A DNA stretch of 64,000 nt, from assembly GCA_019931185.1 (NCBI GenBank), contig JAINDK010000028.1, positions 1 to 64,000 on the forward strand, given 5' to 3'. Made by a program: the position numbers and the translations under genes. The notes below the pieces were generated by a model, which was given only the letters and a program-made list of their open reading frames with translations, did no database searches and had not been told where the DNA came from. Below, in pieces: positions 54,672-63,618 of this stretch. How positions within the stretch are numbered: position 1 is the first letter of the stretch; the number at the start of each line of letters is the position of its first letter. This DNA is from Bryobacter sp. CoA8 C33. Its GTDB lineage: Bacteria > Acidobacteriota > Terriglobia > Bryobacterales > Bryobacteraceae.

Positions 54672-56456
54672 ATGAAACGATTTCCTCTTTTATTGCTCGC
54701 CTTGCCCTTGCTGGGGCAGCCCAGTCTGCGCACGGTGCCCGTGCCGCGGCCGGCGAATCTCGAAGGCGTGGTGCGCGACAGCGCCGCGCTCACGGTTCTC
54801 GGTAAGGCGCTGTTCTGGGACAGGCAAGCCGGCTCGGATGGCAGCACGGCCTGCGCCACCTGCCACTTCCATGCCGGGGCCGATCACCGTTCCCAACACC
54901 AATACACGAATCCGCACTTCCGCTACGACGCCAACGCGATTCTCACCGCCGAAGACTTTCCTTTTCGCCTGCTGAGCGACCCGGCGAACAATGGCTCAGC
55001 GGTGCGGCGGGAGAACACGGGGGTTTATGGCTCGGCCGGTGTTTTTCGGCGCCAGAGCACCGGTGCGGCCGCCGATGGCGGCGCCGAGCAAGGCTATGAC
55101 CTCGCTGATTCGCAAACGCCCGTCTGGGAAGGACTCAATGTGCGTCAGATTACGGCGCGCAATGCGCCTTCGGTCATCAATGCCGTCTTCAATGCGCGCA
55201 ACTTCTGGGACGGGCGGGCGCGCAACGTGTTCAACGGTCTCAATCCCTTTGCCAGCACCGACCCGCGGGGGCAAATCATGGCCTGGCGCAACGGGCAATT
55301 CGTTGCGGTGGCAATCCATTCGGCGAATGCCAGCTTGGCTTCGCAGGCCGTTGGCCCTCCGCTCAACACGATGGAGATGGCCTATGGCGGCGTGACCTGG
55401 CCGGAGTTGGGGCGCCGGCTGCTGCGTGCCGCGCCGCTGGCGGGCCAGCGCGTGGCGGCCGATGACAGCGTCCTCGGCGGCTATGCCAACCCGAAGGGCA
55501 AAGGGCTCCAGCCGGGGCTCAACTACCAGGCGCTTGTCGCCGCCGCCTTTGCCCCGGAGCTGTGGCAGTCTCCGTCCTCGTATCAGGGCTACTCGCAAGC
55601 GGAATGGAACTTTTCACTCTTCTTCGGCCTCGCGATTGAGAGATATCAGGCTACGCTCGTCTCCGACGACAGCCCCTTTGACCGTTTCGCCGCCGGTGAC
55701 GCCCGCGCCTTGACGCCACAACAGTTGGCCGGCCTGAATCTGTTTCGCGGCCGCGCGGAATGCAATACCTGCCATGCCGGGCCGGAGTTTACGGCGGCGA
55801 CAGTGGCCGGGCTGAGCATCAATGGCCCAGGTGGGCCCGGTGGGCCGGGGGGACCAGGTCCGGGCCGGGGCGGGCTTCCCAATCAGGGGCCTGATACCGG
55901 TTTCTTCCGCACCGCGGTTGCCCCGATCGACCGCGATCCGGGCCTGGGAGGCGTCGATGATTTCGGCCAGCCGTTGACGAACAACCCGAATCTGCGCGGC
56001 GCCTTCAAAACGCCTGGCCTGCGCAACGTCGAATTCACTGGCCCGTACTTCCACAACGGCAGCCAGGCGACGCTCGAACAAGTGGTGGAGTTCTACAACC
56101 GCGGCGGCGATTATCCGGCCGGCGGCGTGGGGCCCAACATCCGGCGCCTCAACCTCAATGCCACCGAGCGGGCCGCGCTGGTTGCCTTTATGCTGGCCTT
56201 GAGTGACGACCGGGTCCGCTACCAGCGGGCGCCCTTTGATCACCCGGAGCTTTGCGTGCCGAATGGCCACAAGCCGGCCGTGCAAACGCAGGATGCGCAA
56301 TTCACCTTGAGCGCCGATGAGAACTGGGCGCTGGTACCGGCCACGGGCCGCGGCGGGGCCAGTGTGCCGCTGCAAAGCTTCCTCGAGATGTTGAATGGCG
56401 TGGGCAATGACGGCTCCCGGGCGCACTCGCTGGCCGAAGCCTGTCCGGCGCCTTAA
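54672..56456 (+). CDS. Di-haem cytochrome c peroxidase-family protein (MauG-like)
   Basis: 594 residues from the ATG at 54672 (GGAG eight bases upstream; the ATG at 54654 adds six residues). Signal peptide, then haem sites C61-A-T-C64-H65 and C364-N-T-C367-H368, about 300 residues apart, as in bacterial peroxidases. A Gly/Pro-rich run follows the second haem. K-T-P-G-L-R-N-V and G-P-Y-F-H-N-G-S are family motifs near the distal side. It is longer than CcpA (about 330 residues) and resembles larger acidobacterial relatives. Periplasmic; substrate unknown. Confidence 0.85.
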   Translation: MKRFPLLLLALPLLGQPSLRTVPVPRPANLEGVVRDSAALTVLGKALFWDRQAGSDGSTACATCHFHAGADHRSQHQYTNPHFRYDANAILTAEDFPFRLLSDPANNGSAVRRENTGVYGSAGVFRRQSTGAAADGGAEQGYDLADSQTPVWEGLNVRQITARNAPSVINAVFNARNFWDGRARNVFNGLNPFASTDPRGQIMAWRNGQFVAVAIHSANASLASQAVGPPLNTMEMAYGGVTWPELGRRLLRAAPLAGQRVAADDSVLGGYANPKGKGLQPGLNYQALVAAAFAPELWQSPSSYQGYSQAEWNFSLFFGLAIERYQATLVSDDSPFDRFAAGDARALTPQQLAGLNLFRGRAECNTCHAGPEFTAATVAGLSINGPGGPGGPGGPGPGRGGLPNQGPDTGFFRTAVAPIDRDPGLGGVDDFGQPLTNNPNLRGAFKTPGLRNVEFTGPYFHNGSQATLEQVVEFYNRGGDYPAGGVGPNIRRLNLNATERAALVAFMLALSDDRVRYQRAPFDHPELCVPNGHKPAVQTQDAQFTLSADENWALVPATGRGGASVPLQSFLEMLNGVGNDGSRAHSLAEACPAP

Positions 56457-56461
56457 GCCGC

Positions 56462-58099
56462 TTAGGAATGAATCCCGGGAGCTTCGTGGCCCATGGCCGC
56501 GACGTATTCCCGGTAGCTGCCGAGATACTGACGGGGGGAGCGGTCTTCGCCGCTCTCCCCGCCTATTTCGAGTACGCGCGAGGCCAGCCCCTGCAGGAAC
56601 ATGCGGTCGTGGGAGACAAAGATCATCGTGCCCTCAAAGTCCTTGAGCGCCTCGACCAGCATCTCCTTGGTGGCGAGGTCGAGGTGGTTGGTGGGCTCGT
56701 CGAGCACCAGAAAATTCGGCGGATGATAGAGCATCCGGGCGATGGCGAGGCGCGATTTCTCCCCGCCCGACAAGGACCGGATCTTCTTGTCGGCCTCTTC
56801 GCTTGAGAACTGAAATGCGCCGGCGAGCGTGCGCAACGAGCCGATGGAATCCTTGGGGAAATCCTTTTGCAGTTGCTCGATCACAGTGAGGTCGGCCTCG
56901 AGGATGTCGAGCGCCTGCTGGGCGAAGTAGCCCATGTTGAGGCTCGCGCCGAGCTGGACGGCGCCGCGGTCGGGCTGGGTGGTGCCGGCGATCATCTTGA
57001 GCAACGTGCTCTTGCCCGCCCCGTTGCGGCCCATCACGGCCCAGCGCTCGCCGCGGCGGATCGTGAAGTTGAAGCCGTTATAGATCACGCGCGAGCCGTA
57101 AGCCTTGTGCAGGTCTTCACAGACGGCGACCAGATCGCCGCTGCGCGGCGGCACGCGAAAGTCAAACTTCACGATCTGGCGTTTCTTCGGCAACTCGATC
57201 TTCTCGATCTTGTCGAGCGCCTTGATGCGGCTCTGCACTTGCGCGGCCTTGGCCGCATGCGTCTTGAAGCGCTCGATGAAGCGCTGCTCCTTGGCGAGCA
57301 TGGCCTGTTGGCGGGCGAAGGCGGCCTGCTGGTTCGTCTCGCGGATCGAGCGTTCGCGCTCGTAGAAATCGTAGTCCCCCGAGTAAGTGTTCACCTCGCC
57401 CTCGTCGATTTCGAGGATCTTACTGACGATGCGGTTCATGAACTCGCGATCGTGTGAGGTCATCAGCAGCGATCCGGCGTATTGCTTGAGAAACTGCTCG
57501 AGCCAGACGATCGATTCGATGTCAAGGTGGTTGGTGGGTTCGTCCATCAGCAGCACGTCGGGGCGGCCCAGTAGCACGCGGGCCAGTGCCACGCGCATCT
57601 TCCAGCCGCCGGAGAGCGCGCCGACATCGCCATCAATCTGTTCGTCGTGAAAGCCAAGCCCGGCCAGCACTTCGCGGGCCTGCGCCTCCAGCGTGTAGCC
57701 GCCGAGATGTTCGTATTCCTCCTGTACTTCGCCGAAGCGGTCGAGGATGCGGTCCATTTCACCGGCGCGCGCTGGGTCTTCCATGGCGTTCTGCAGGCTG
57801 GTCAACTCATGATGCAGATCCCCCACGCGGCCGCTGCCGGCGATGGCCTCGTCGATCACCGGACGGCCCGACATCTCGCCGACATCCTGGCGGAAGTAGC
57901 CGATCGTCACCTTCCTTGGCACGGAGATCTCCCCGTCGTCCGGGGTCTCCTCGCCCATGATCATGCGGAAGAGCGTCGTCTTGCCGGCGCCGTTCGGCCC
58001 CACCAGGCCAGCCTTTTCGCCCGGATTCAACTGAAAGGAAGCACCGACATAGATCACCTGTTTGCCGTACTGCTTCTGCACATTGGAAAAAGAAATCAT
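56462..58099 (-). CDS. ABC-F family ATPase (ribosome-associated type)
   Basis: 545 residues with two ATPase domains and no membrane part: Walker A G-P-N-G-A-G-K-T and G-R-N-G-A-G-K-S, signatures L-S-G-G-W-K-M-R and L-S-G-G-E-K-S-R, and Walker [12 protein letters not shown] in both halves. The linker (about 240-300) is charged and helical. This is the EttA/Uup/YbiT group, which acts on translating ribosomes. Convergent with the peroxidase gene, six bases apart. Confidence 0.93.
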   Translation of the reverse strand: MISFSNVQKQYGKQVIYVGASFQLNPGEKAGLVGPNGAGKTTLFRMIMGEETPDDGEISVPRKVTIGYFRQDVGEMSGRPVIDEAIAGSGRVGDLHHELTSLQNAMEDPARAGEMDRILDRFGEVQEEYEHLGGYTLEAQAREVLAGLGFHDEQIDGDVGALSGGWKMRVALARVLLGRPDVLLMDEPTNHLDIESIVWLEQFLKQYAGSLLMTSHDREFMNRIVSKILEIDEGEVNTYSGDYDFYERERSIRETNQQAAFARQQAMLAKEQRFIERFKTHAAKAAQVQSRIKALDKIEKIELPKKRQIVKFDFRVPPRSGDLVAVCEDLHKAYGSRVIYNGFNFTIRRGERWAVMGRNGAGKSTLLKMIAGTTQPDRGAVQLGASLNMGYFAQQALDILEADLTVIEQLQKDFPKDSIGSLRTLAGAFQFSSEEADKKIRSLSGGEKSRLAIARMLYHPPNFLVLDEPTNHLDLATKEMLVEALKDFEGTMIFVSHDRMFLQGLASRVLEIGGESGEDRSPRQYLGSYREYVAAMGHEAPGIHS

Positions 58100-58154
58100 C
58101 CAGCTTTCTACGCTAGCATTGCCCTCCCCGGCCAGGAAATGTTAACTTAATCGT

Positions 58155-58565
58155 ATGTTTCAGCCCGGCCGGTTGCGTTTTCCGCTATCGCGCCTGGGGT
58201 GTCTCTGCGCCCTGCTGGCCGGGCTCTTATGGGCTCCTCTCGCGCCGGCTCTGGCGGCGCATGAAGCGGGCATGGCCTGTTGCCGCAACGGCAAGAAGCA
58301 CGCCTGCTGCTCCCGTTTGGCCAAGAAGAGGATGGGCCGTGCTCATTCGGCGGCGATCACGGCGCTGGCCACTTGCGGCAAGAGTTGTTGCCAGAAAAGT
58401 TCTCTGCCCTCGGCGGACTCCGCGCAACTGATTGCCCCACCCGCCCCGGGCCGGCTTCTGGTCTTGTCTCAGCCCCTGTTGATTGCCGGCACCGGCCGCG
58501 GCGTCGCCACTCCCTTGCCACAGCCGCTGTTTCAGCGCCCTCCCCCCGCTCTTTTCGTTCTCTAG
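58155..58565 (+). CDS. Small Cys-rich exported protein
   Basis: 136 residues with a signal peptide ending near L-A-A-H-E-A. The mature part has A-C-C-R, H-A-C-C-S, and T-C-G-K-S-C-C-Q-K, which makes it a likely metal binder, and a Pro-rich end. It precedes a TonB receptor by 38 bases. Small exported CC-rich or His-rich proteins often stand before copper or other metal receptors, which is why I link it to metal handling. Not a recognised named family. Confidence 0.6.
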   Translation: MFQPGRLRFPLSRLGCLCALLAGLLWAPLAPALAAHEAGMACCRNGKKHACCSRLAKKRMGRAHSAAITALATCGKSCCQKSSLPSADSAQLIAPPAPGRLLVLSQPLLIAGTGRGVATPLPQPLFQRPPPALFVL

Positions 58566-58603
58566 TTTCCCCCCAAAAAACTTTTGCCCGAAAAGAGGTT
58601 TCC

Positions 58604-61489
58604 ATGCGGCTTCTCCCTTGCCGGCTATTTTTCTTTTTCCTGTGTCTGGGCGCGGCCCGGCCGCAAAATATCGGTGGCTCTCTCACGGTGGAACTGTGTG
58701 ACAGCCAGGGCTTGCCCCTCGAAGGCACACCCGTCGCAGTGGTTGACCAGCGCTCGGGGTTTCGCCAGACGGCTCCGACCGGGCGCGAGGGCCGGGTCCA
58801 TTTCTCGAGTCTTCCTCCTTCCGAGTATGTTGCGAGCGCGGCCCGAAAGGGTTTCCTGCCGGGGCAGTCGCCGCCGGTTCGAGTCGAGATTGGCCAAGCG
58901 CCCTCGGTGCGTCTGACTCTGGCGCCGGAGGGGGGCTCGAGTACGATCGAGGTGCAGGCCGAGGTGCAGGTGCTGCGCATGGATACACCCGAGCGCGGGT
59001 CAACCTACGGCGCCGCATTGATGAATGACCTGCCCATGGCCGGCGGCGGCACGGGGCGCAACTTTCGCACTCAGGCTTACCTCACCCCCGGAGTGGCCGT
59101 CTCCCCCGGCGCCCACCGGCCCTTTGCCGTCTCCGGCGCTCGCAATCGCAACAACAATTATCTGGTCGACAGCAACGACTTCAATGAAGCCGAGGGCGGG
59201 CTGCTGATGGGCCGAGGCGCCTCCGAACAGTTGATCTCAACGGAGGCTATCGACGGCATGCAGGTGCTGACCCACAACTTCAAGGCCGAGTATGGGCGGC
59301 AGAACGGTTCGATCGTTTCCCTCATCACCAAGCGTGGCGGCAACGAGTTTCATGGCTTGCTCTTTCATTACTTACGCAACGAGCAACTCGATGGCCGTAA
59401 TACCTTTGATCTCGTGCGCCCACCCTTGCGCGGCAATCAATTCGGCTTCAATTTCGGCGGACCTCTGCGGCGCAACCGTACCTTTTTCTTCGTGAATTCT
59501 GAGTGGAACCGCCGCCGCACGACAAGCCCGGCTACGATCCAGACGCTGACGCCGTCCCAGCGCGCGCTTGCTCATCCCGCAGTTGCCCCGCTTGTGGCGC
59601 TTTATCCGGAGCCGAATGTCGCGGGTACAAATCTGCACCGCGCTAATCCGCGCTCGGGGGTTGATCAGTCGAGCCAGGTCTTCCGCATCGACCATGACCT
59701 CAAGGCCAATCAGCGCCTGTTTTGGCGCACGACGCGGCTTGCCGCGCGCAACGATGGGGTCAGCGGCGCCTCCTTCGCCCGCTTCGCCTCGCGTGTCGGC
59801 CCCGCCGGCCACTCCCTCCAGCACATCTGGACCCTCTCGCCCAATCTCCTCAACGAAGCCCGGCTCAACTTCACCCGCTTCGATCTGAACGACGACTTTC
59901 TCGACCCTGTGCAGTTGGGCAATCCCGCGCTCAACGGCCTGCTTGGCTCGCTTGCCGTAAATGGCCTTTCCTCGCTCGGTCATTTTGCCTTCATGGCTCG
60001 TAAGACCGCGCAGAATACCTTTCAATGGGCCGACGACCTCAGTTGGAACCGCGGAGCGCACACCTTTAAATTTGGCGCCAATCTGCGGCGGCTGCAGTTG
60101 AACAGCGGCACTTTTGCTCCGGCCTTTACCGGCGTGCTGCGCTTCAATTCGGTTAGCGATTTTCTCGCGGCCCGCCCTGCCTCCTACTCGCGCAATCTTG
60201 GCAATCCCTATATCGGGCTGCGCGCCAGCGAGATCAATTTCTATGCCCAGGACGACTGGCGGCTGCACTCGCGGCTGACCCTCAATCTCGGTCTGCGCTA
60301 TGAGTTCAACTCCGTTCCCCGTGAAGTCAATGGATTGATTGAGGAGCGCTACCGCTTCGCGCCCGATTACAACAACTTCGCTCCCCGCCTCGGCCTCGCC
60401 TGGCAGTTGGATCGCGCCCGCCGCACGGTGCTGCGCACGGGCTATGGACTTTATTTCAATGTCATCGAGTTGAGCTTTGTCGGCCTGACACGGTTCAATC
60501 CGCCGCGAATAAGGAATTTCGCCGCCGCGAATCCCGTCTTCCCCGATCTGCTGGCCACGGCTCAATCCGCTTTACCGACGGGCTTGGTGATTCCGCAGCC
60601 GGATGCGCGGCAGCCCTACTCGCAGCACCTCAATTTCGCCATCGAGCGCCAACTGCCCGGGCCAGAGACCCTGCTGAGTGTCGCCTACACGGGCACGCTC
60701 GCCCGCAAGCTGCCCCGTGCCTCGCGCCCCAACGGCGGCGACGGCCTCGCGCAGGCGCTGCGGCCCGACCCCCTCACGGGTGTGGTCAATCGTCTGGAAA
60801 CAGCGGCGAATTCCTCCTATCACTCCCTGCAACTCAGCCTCGAATCACGCTTCCGCCACACCCTCCTGCGCACTGCCTACACCTGGTCGCGGTTTCTCGA
60901 TGAGACCAGCGACTTCCCCAGCTCGAATACCGGAATCGACCGCGGCATCCTTGCTCTCGATGAGAACCGCTGGTCGCTCAACCGTGGCCTCTCCGACTTT
61001 CATCTCGGCCATGTGCTGACCACGGCGCTCAGCCGGGATCTGCCCTGGGGCTTCCGTCTCAATGGCATCCTCACGCTCCAGTCCAGCCGCCCGTTCACGC
61101 TTTACTCGGGCTCCGATTCTCCCATCGGCACAAACAATAACCGGCTCATGGCGGTGGCTGGCGCTCTGTTCTTCACCCCGTCGCAGCGGCGCGCCATCAC
61201 AGTGGACCCGGCGCTGCGCGCGCTACTCACCCCGAGCCGCGGCGTCTTCGGAACGAGGGGCCGCAACACCGCCTTCGGCGACGGGCTGACCAGCCTGAGC
61301 CTCGGCCTGCACAAACAGTTTGATCTGGGCGATCGCGGCCGGCTCGAGTTCCGCGCCGAAGCCTTCAACCTTGCCAATACCGTCAATTACAACCTTCCGG
61401 ACGCAGTCCTGACCAGCCCGAATTTTGGGCAGGTCTTGACGGCCGGCGACCCGCGGCAAATTCAACTCGCTCTGCGATTCAGCTTTTAA
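58604..61489 (+). CDS. Oar-like TonB-dependent receptor of the Cys-rich cluster
   Basis: 961 residues from the ATG at 58604 (AAGAGG before it; an open frame upstream overlaps the Cys-rich gene). Signal peptide, CarboxypepD-regulatory fold (G-S-L-T-V-E-L-C-D-S-Q-G-L-P-L-E-G) at 25-100, a plug with F-A-V-S-G-A-R-N-R-N-N-N-Y-L-V-D, F-K-A-E-Y-G-R-Q-N-G-S and a barrel ending F-S-F. Ligand not readable. The sialidase-like gene starts 12 bases after its stop, so the three genes probably form an operon. Confidence 0.88.
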   Translation: MRLLPCRLFFFFLCLGAARPQNIGGSLTVELCDSQGLPLEGTPVAVVDQRSGFRQTAPTGREGRVHFSSLPPSEYVASAARKGFLPGQSPPVRVEIGQAPSVRLTLAPEGGSSTIEVQAEVQVLRMDTPERGSTYGAALMNDLPMAGGGTGRNFRTQAYLTPGVAVSPGAHRPFAVSGARNRNNNYLVDSNDFNEAEGGLLMGRGASEQLISTEAIDGMQVLTHNFKAEYGRQNGSIVSLITKRGGNEFHGLLFHYLRNEQLDGRNTFDLVRPPLRGNQFGFNFGGPLRRNRTFFFVNSEWNRRRTTSPATIQTLTPSQRALAHPAVAPLVALYPEPNVAGTNLHRANPRSGVDQSSQVFRIDHDLKANQRLFWRTTRLAARNDGVSGASFARFASRVGPAGHSLQHIWTLSPNLLNEARLNFTRFDLNDDFLDPVQLGNPALNGLLGSLAVNGLSSLGHFAFMARKTAQNTFQWADDLSWNRGAHTFKFGANLRRLQLNSGTFAPAFTGVLRFNSVSDFLAARPASYSRNLGNPYIGLRASEINFYAQDDWRLHSRLTLNLGLRYEFNSVPREVNGLIEERYRFAPDYNNFAPRLGLAWQLDRARRTVLRTGYGLYFNVIELSFVGLTRFNPPRIRNFAAANPVFPDLLATAQSALPTGLVIPQPDARQPYSQHLNFAIERQLPGPETLLSVAYTGTLARKLPRASRPNGGDGLAQALRPDPLTGVVNRLETAANSSYHSLQLSLESRFRHTLLRTAYTWSRFLDETSDFPSSNTGIDRGILALDENRWSLNRGLSDFHLGHVLTTALSRDLPWGFRLNGILTLQSSRPFTLYSGSDSPIGTNNNRLMAVAGALFFTPSQRRAITVDPALRALLTPSRGVFGTRGRNTAFGDGLTSLSLGLHKQFDLGDRGRLEFRAEAFNLANTVNYNLPDAVLTSPNFGQVLTAGDPRQIQLALRFSF

Positions 61490-61501
61490 GGAGTTTCCAT
61501 C

Positions 61502-62746
61502 ATGCGTGCATCCTCCCTATTCCTTGCTACGCTGATCACGGCGGCCACCTTGCCGGTGGCCGTCGTGTCTTTTGAAAAAACGCCACAGCCGCTTTCCGCC
61601 GGCCCGGCCAAGAGCCCGAAAATCCTCTCCCGCCGCGCCCAGGGCCTGATGGCGATCTATACGGCGCCGGGGGCCAGCGGCGCTGATCTCCTCTATTTGT
61701 CCTCGGCCGATCTGGGCGACAGTTGGTCGGCGCCGCAGCGGGTGAATTCCGTGCCCGGCGAGGTCTCCGATCATGGGGAGAATTCCCCCCAGTTCTTCCT
61801 CTCTCCCGATGAAATGTCGATCTATGCGTTCTGGAACGCGCGCGATGCGAAGTCGCCCGGGGCCAGCCACGTGCGCTTCTCTCGCGCCGGCGCGATGATG
61901 ACCACTTGGTCTCCCGCCCAGACCCTCGACGACGATCCGCTACCGAACTCGCACGGCTTCCAGACCGCCGCCGTGGGCCCGGACGGCACGCTCTATGCCG
62001 CCTGGCTCGATGGCCGCGACAAGGACAAGGCCAAGACGCGCGACTACACGGCTGGCGCCGCCGCGCTCTATCTCACTACATCGCGCGATGGCGGCCGCAC
62101 CTGGTCGGCCAACCAGCGCATTGCCACCGATGTCTGCCCCTGTTGCCGGCCGGCTTTCGCCTTCACGGGCAACCTGGCTCTGCTTGCCTGGCGCGGCGTC
62201 GATGACGGAGACCGGCGCGACATCTACTCGGCGCTTTCGGTCGATCCGGGCCGCAATTGGCAGGCGCCGCAACTGGTTCATCGCGACAACTGGAAGATCA
62301 AAGGCTGCCCGCATGTGGGCCCGAGCCTGGCCACCGCCGGTGGCCGCATCCATGTCGCCTGGTTCAGCGAGGCCGCCGGCAAGCCCGGTATCTTCCTGTC
62401 CTCCACCGCCGACGGCCGCAACTTCTCCCCCAAGCGGTCGCTGTCGGAGGGCACGGTCGACCCGACCCACCCGGTGCTGGCCAGCAATGAAGGCCGGCTG
62501 GCCGCCGCCTTCCAGGCCCGGGACGCGCGGGCCAAGGATTCCTGGGGCAAGATGAGCATCTACTACCGCGAGGTTTTGCCCTCTGGCGCTTTGTCGGCTC
62601 TGGTGAAGGCGGGAGAGCCGGCCGAGGGCGCCGTCACTTATCCCTCCCTCACGCTGGGCATGTCCGGCCGCACTTTCCTCGGCTGGACAGAGACGCGCGG
62701 GGAGGCTGGGCCGAAGGCGCTTCTGCTGCGCGGCCGGCCGCGCTAG
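61502..62746 (+). CDS. Sialidase-fold (BNR) exported protein with CxCC and GCPH motifs
   Basis: 414 residues with a signal peptide. BNR-type repeats (S-x-D-x-G-x-x-W: S-A-D-L-G-D-S-W, S-R-D-G-G-R-T-W) place it in the six-bladed propeller fold of sialidases. D-V-C-P-C-C-R-P near 217 and K-G-C-P-H-V-G-P near 265 are motifs I have seen in a subgroup of these proteins, and they suggest a bound metal or disulfide. The catalytic Arg triad of true sialidases is not evident. It lies in a likely operon with a Cys-rich protein and a TonB receptor. Confidence 0.7.
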   Translation: MRASSLFLATLITAATLPVAVVSFEKTPQPLSAGPAKSPKILSRRAQGLMAIYTAPGASGADLLYLSSADLGDSWSAPQRVNSVPGEVSDHGENSPQFFLSPDEMSIYAFWNARDAKSPGASHVRFSRAGAMMTTWSPAQTLDDDPLPNSHGFQTAAVGPDGTLYAAWLDGRDKDKAKTRDYTAGAAALYLTTSRDGGRTWSANQRIATDVCPCCRPAFAFTGNLALLAWRGVDDGDRRDIYSALSVDPGRNWQAPQLVHRDNWKIKGCPHVGPSLATAGGRIHVAWFSEAAGKPGIFLSSTADGRNFSPKRSLSEGTVDPTHPVLASNEGRLAAAFQARDARAKDSWGKMSIYYREVLPSGALSALVKAGEPAEGAVTYPSLTLGMSGRTFLGWTETRGEAGPKALLLRGRPR

Positions 62747-62781
62747 CCCCGCCCCGTGCCGTCGAGGCTTACCCTAGTCTC

Positions 62782-63618
62782 ATGGGCTCAGATGCTGGCT
62801 CGAGCCAGCCACGTTTTCCCATTCTCATTCTCGGCGCCGGCTATACGGGCTCGCGCGTGGCCCGTCTGCTCAGCGATTCGGGTCACGCCGTCAGTGCCTT
62901 GCGCCGCGCTGATCTCGATTTCAACGCCCCCGACGCGCCGCGCCGGCTCGCCGAACTGGCCCCGCCCGGCTGCCGCGTGCTGCACTCCGTGCCGTCCCTG
63001 CCGGAGCTCGCCGACGCCCGCCTGCTCGCGGGGCTCGACGGAAAAGCGGAACGCGTCGTCTACCTTTCGACCACGGGCGTTTATGGCGCGTCCAGCCTGG
63101 TTGATGAAACCACGCCGATTGCGCCGCGCCACCCGCGGGAACAGGCCCGCGCGGCAACCGAAGCCGCTGTCGCCGCCGGCCCCTGGACTTCGCTGATCCT
63201 CCGCCCGGCTGCCATCTATGGCCCGGACCGCGGCGTGCATGTCGCGATGGCCCAGGGCCGCTACACCCTGGTCGGCGATGGCTCGAACTACATCAGCCGC
63301 ATCCATGTCGACGATCTGGCGCGGATCGCCGCCGCGGCGCTGCTCGTCGATTGGACCGGCGCCTATCCGGTTGCCGATCTCCACCCCTGCCCCTCCCGGG
63401 AGATCGCCGAGTATTGCGCCCGCCACTTCGGGCTGCCGCCGCCGGTCCTGGCGCCTGACAGCGAAGTGCCCGAATCCCGCCGCAACAACCGCCGCGTTGA
63501 CGGCCGCGCGATCTTCACCCGGCTTGGTCTCGAATTGCTCTATCCTGGCTACGAGCAGGCTCTCGCCGCCGTCTTAACCACTTCTCTCCCTCAACGGCAA
63601 AAAACAACAGGCTGCTGA
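62782..63618 (+). CDS. NAD(P)-binding epimerase/dehydratase-type protein
   Basis: 278 residues. The N-terminal dinucleotide fold is I-L-I-L-G-A-G-Y-T-G-S-R, followed by V-V-Y-L-S-T-T-G-V-Y-G and R-P-A-A-I-Y-G-P-D-R-G, as in YeeZ-type and extended SDR proteins. The Tyr of YxxxK is not clear. Substrate unknown. Its last 104 bases overlap the convergent ATPase gene. Confidence 0.8.
   Translation: MGSDAGSSQPRFPILILGAGYTGSRVARLLSDSGHAVSALRRADLDFNAPDAPRRLAELAPPGCRVLHSVPSLPELADARLLAGLDGKAERVVYLSTTGVYGASSLVDETTPIAPRHPREQARAATEAAVAAGPWTSLILRPAAIYGPDRGVHVAMAQGRYTLVGDGSNYISRIHVDDLARIAAAALLVDWTGAYPVADLHPCPSREIAEYCARHFGLPPPVLAPDSEVPESRRNNRRVDGRAIFTRLGLELLYPGYEQALAAVLTTSLPQRQKTTGC

Noticed and set aside
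58280-58603. Longer start for the TonB receptor at 58280
   Set aside because: It would overlap the Cys-rich gene in another frame and hide the signal peptide that begins at 58604.
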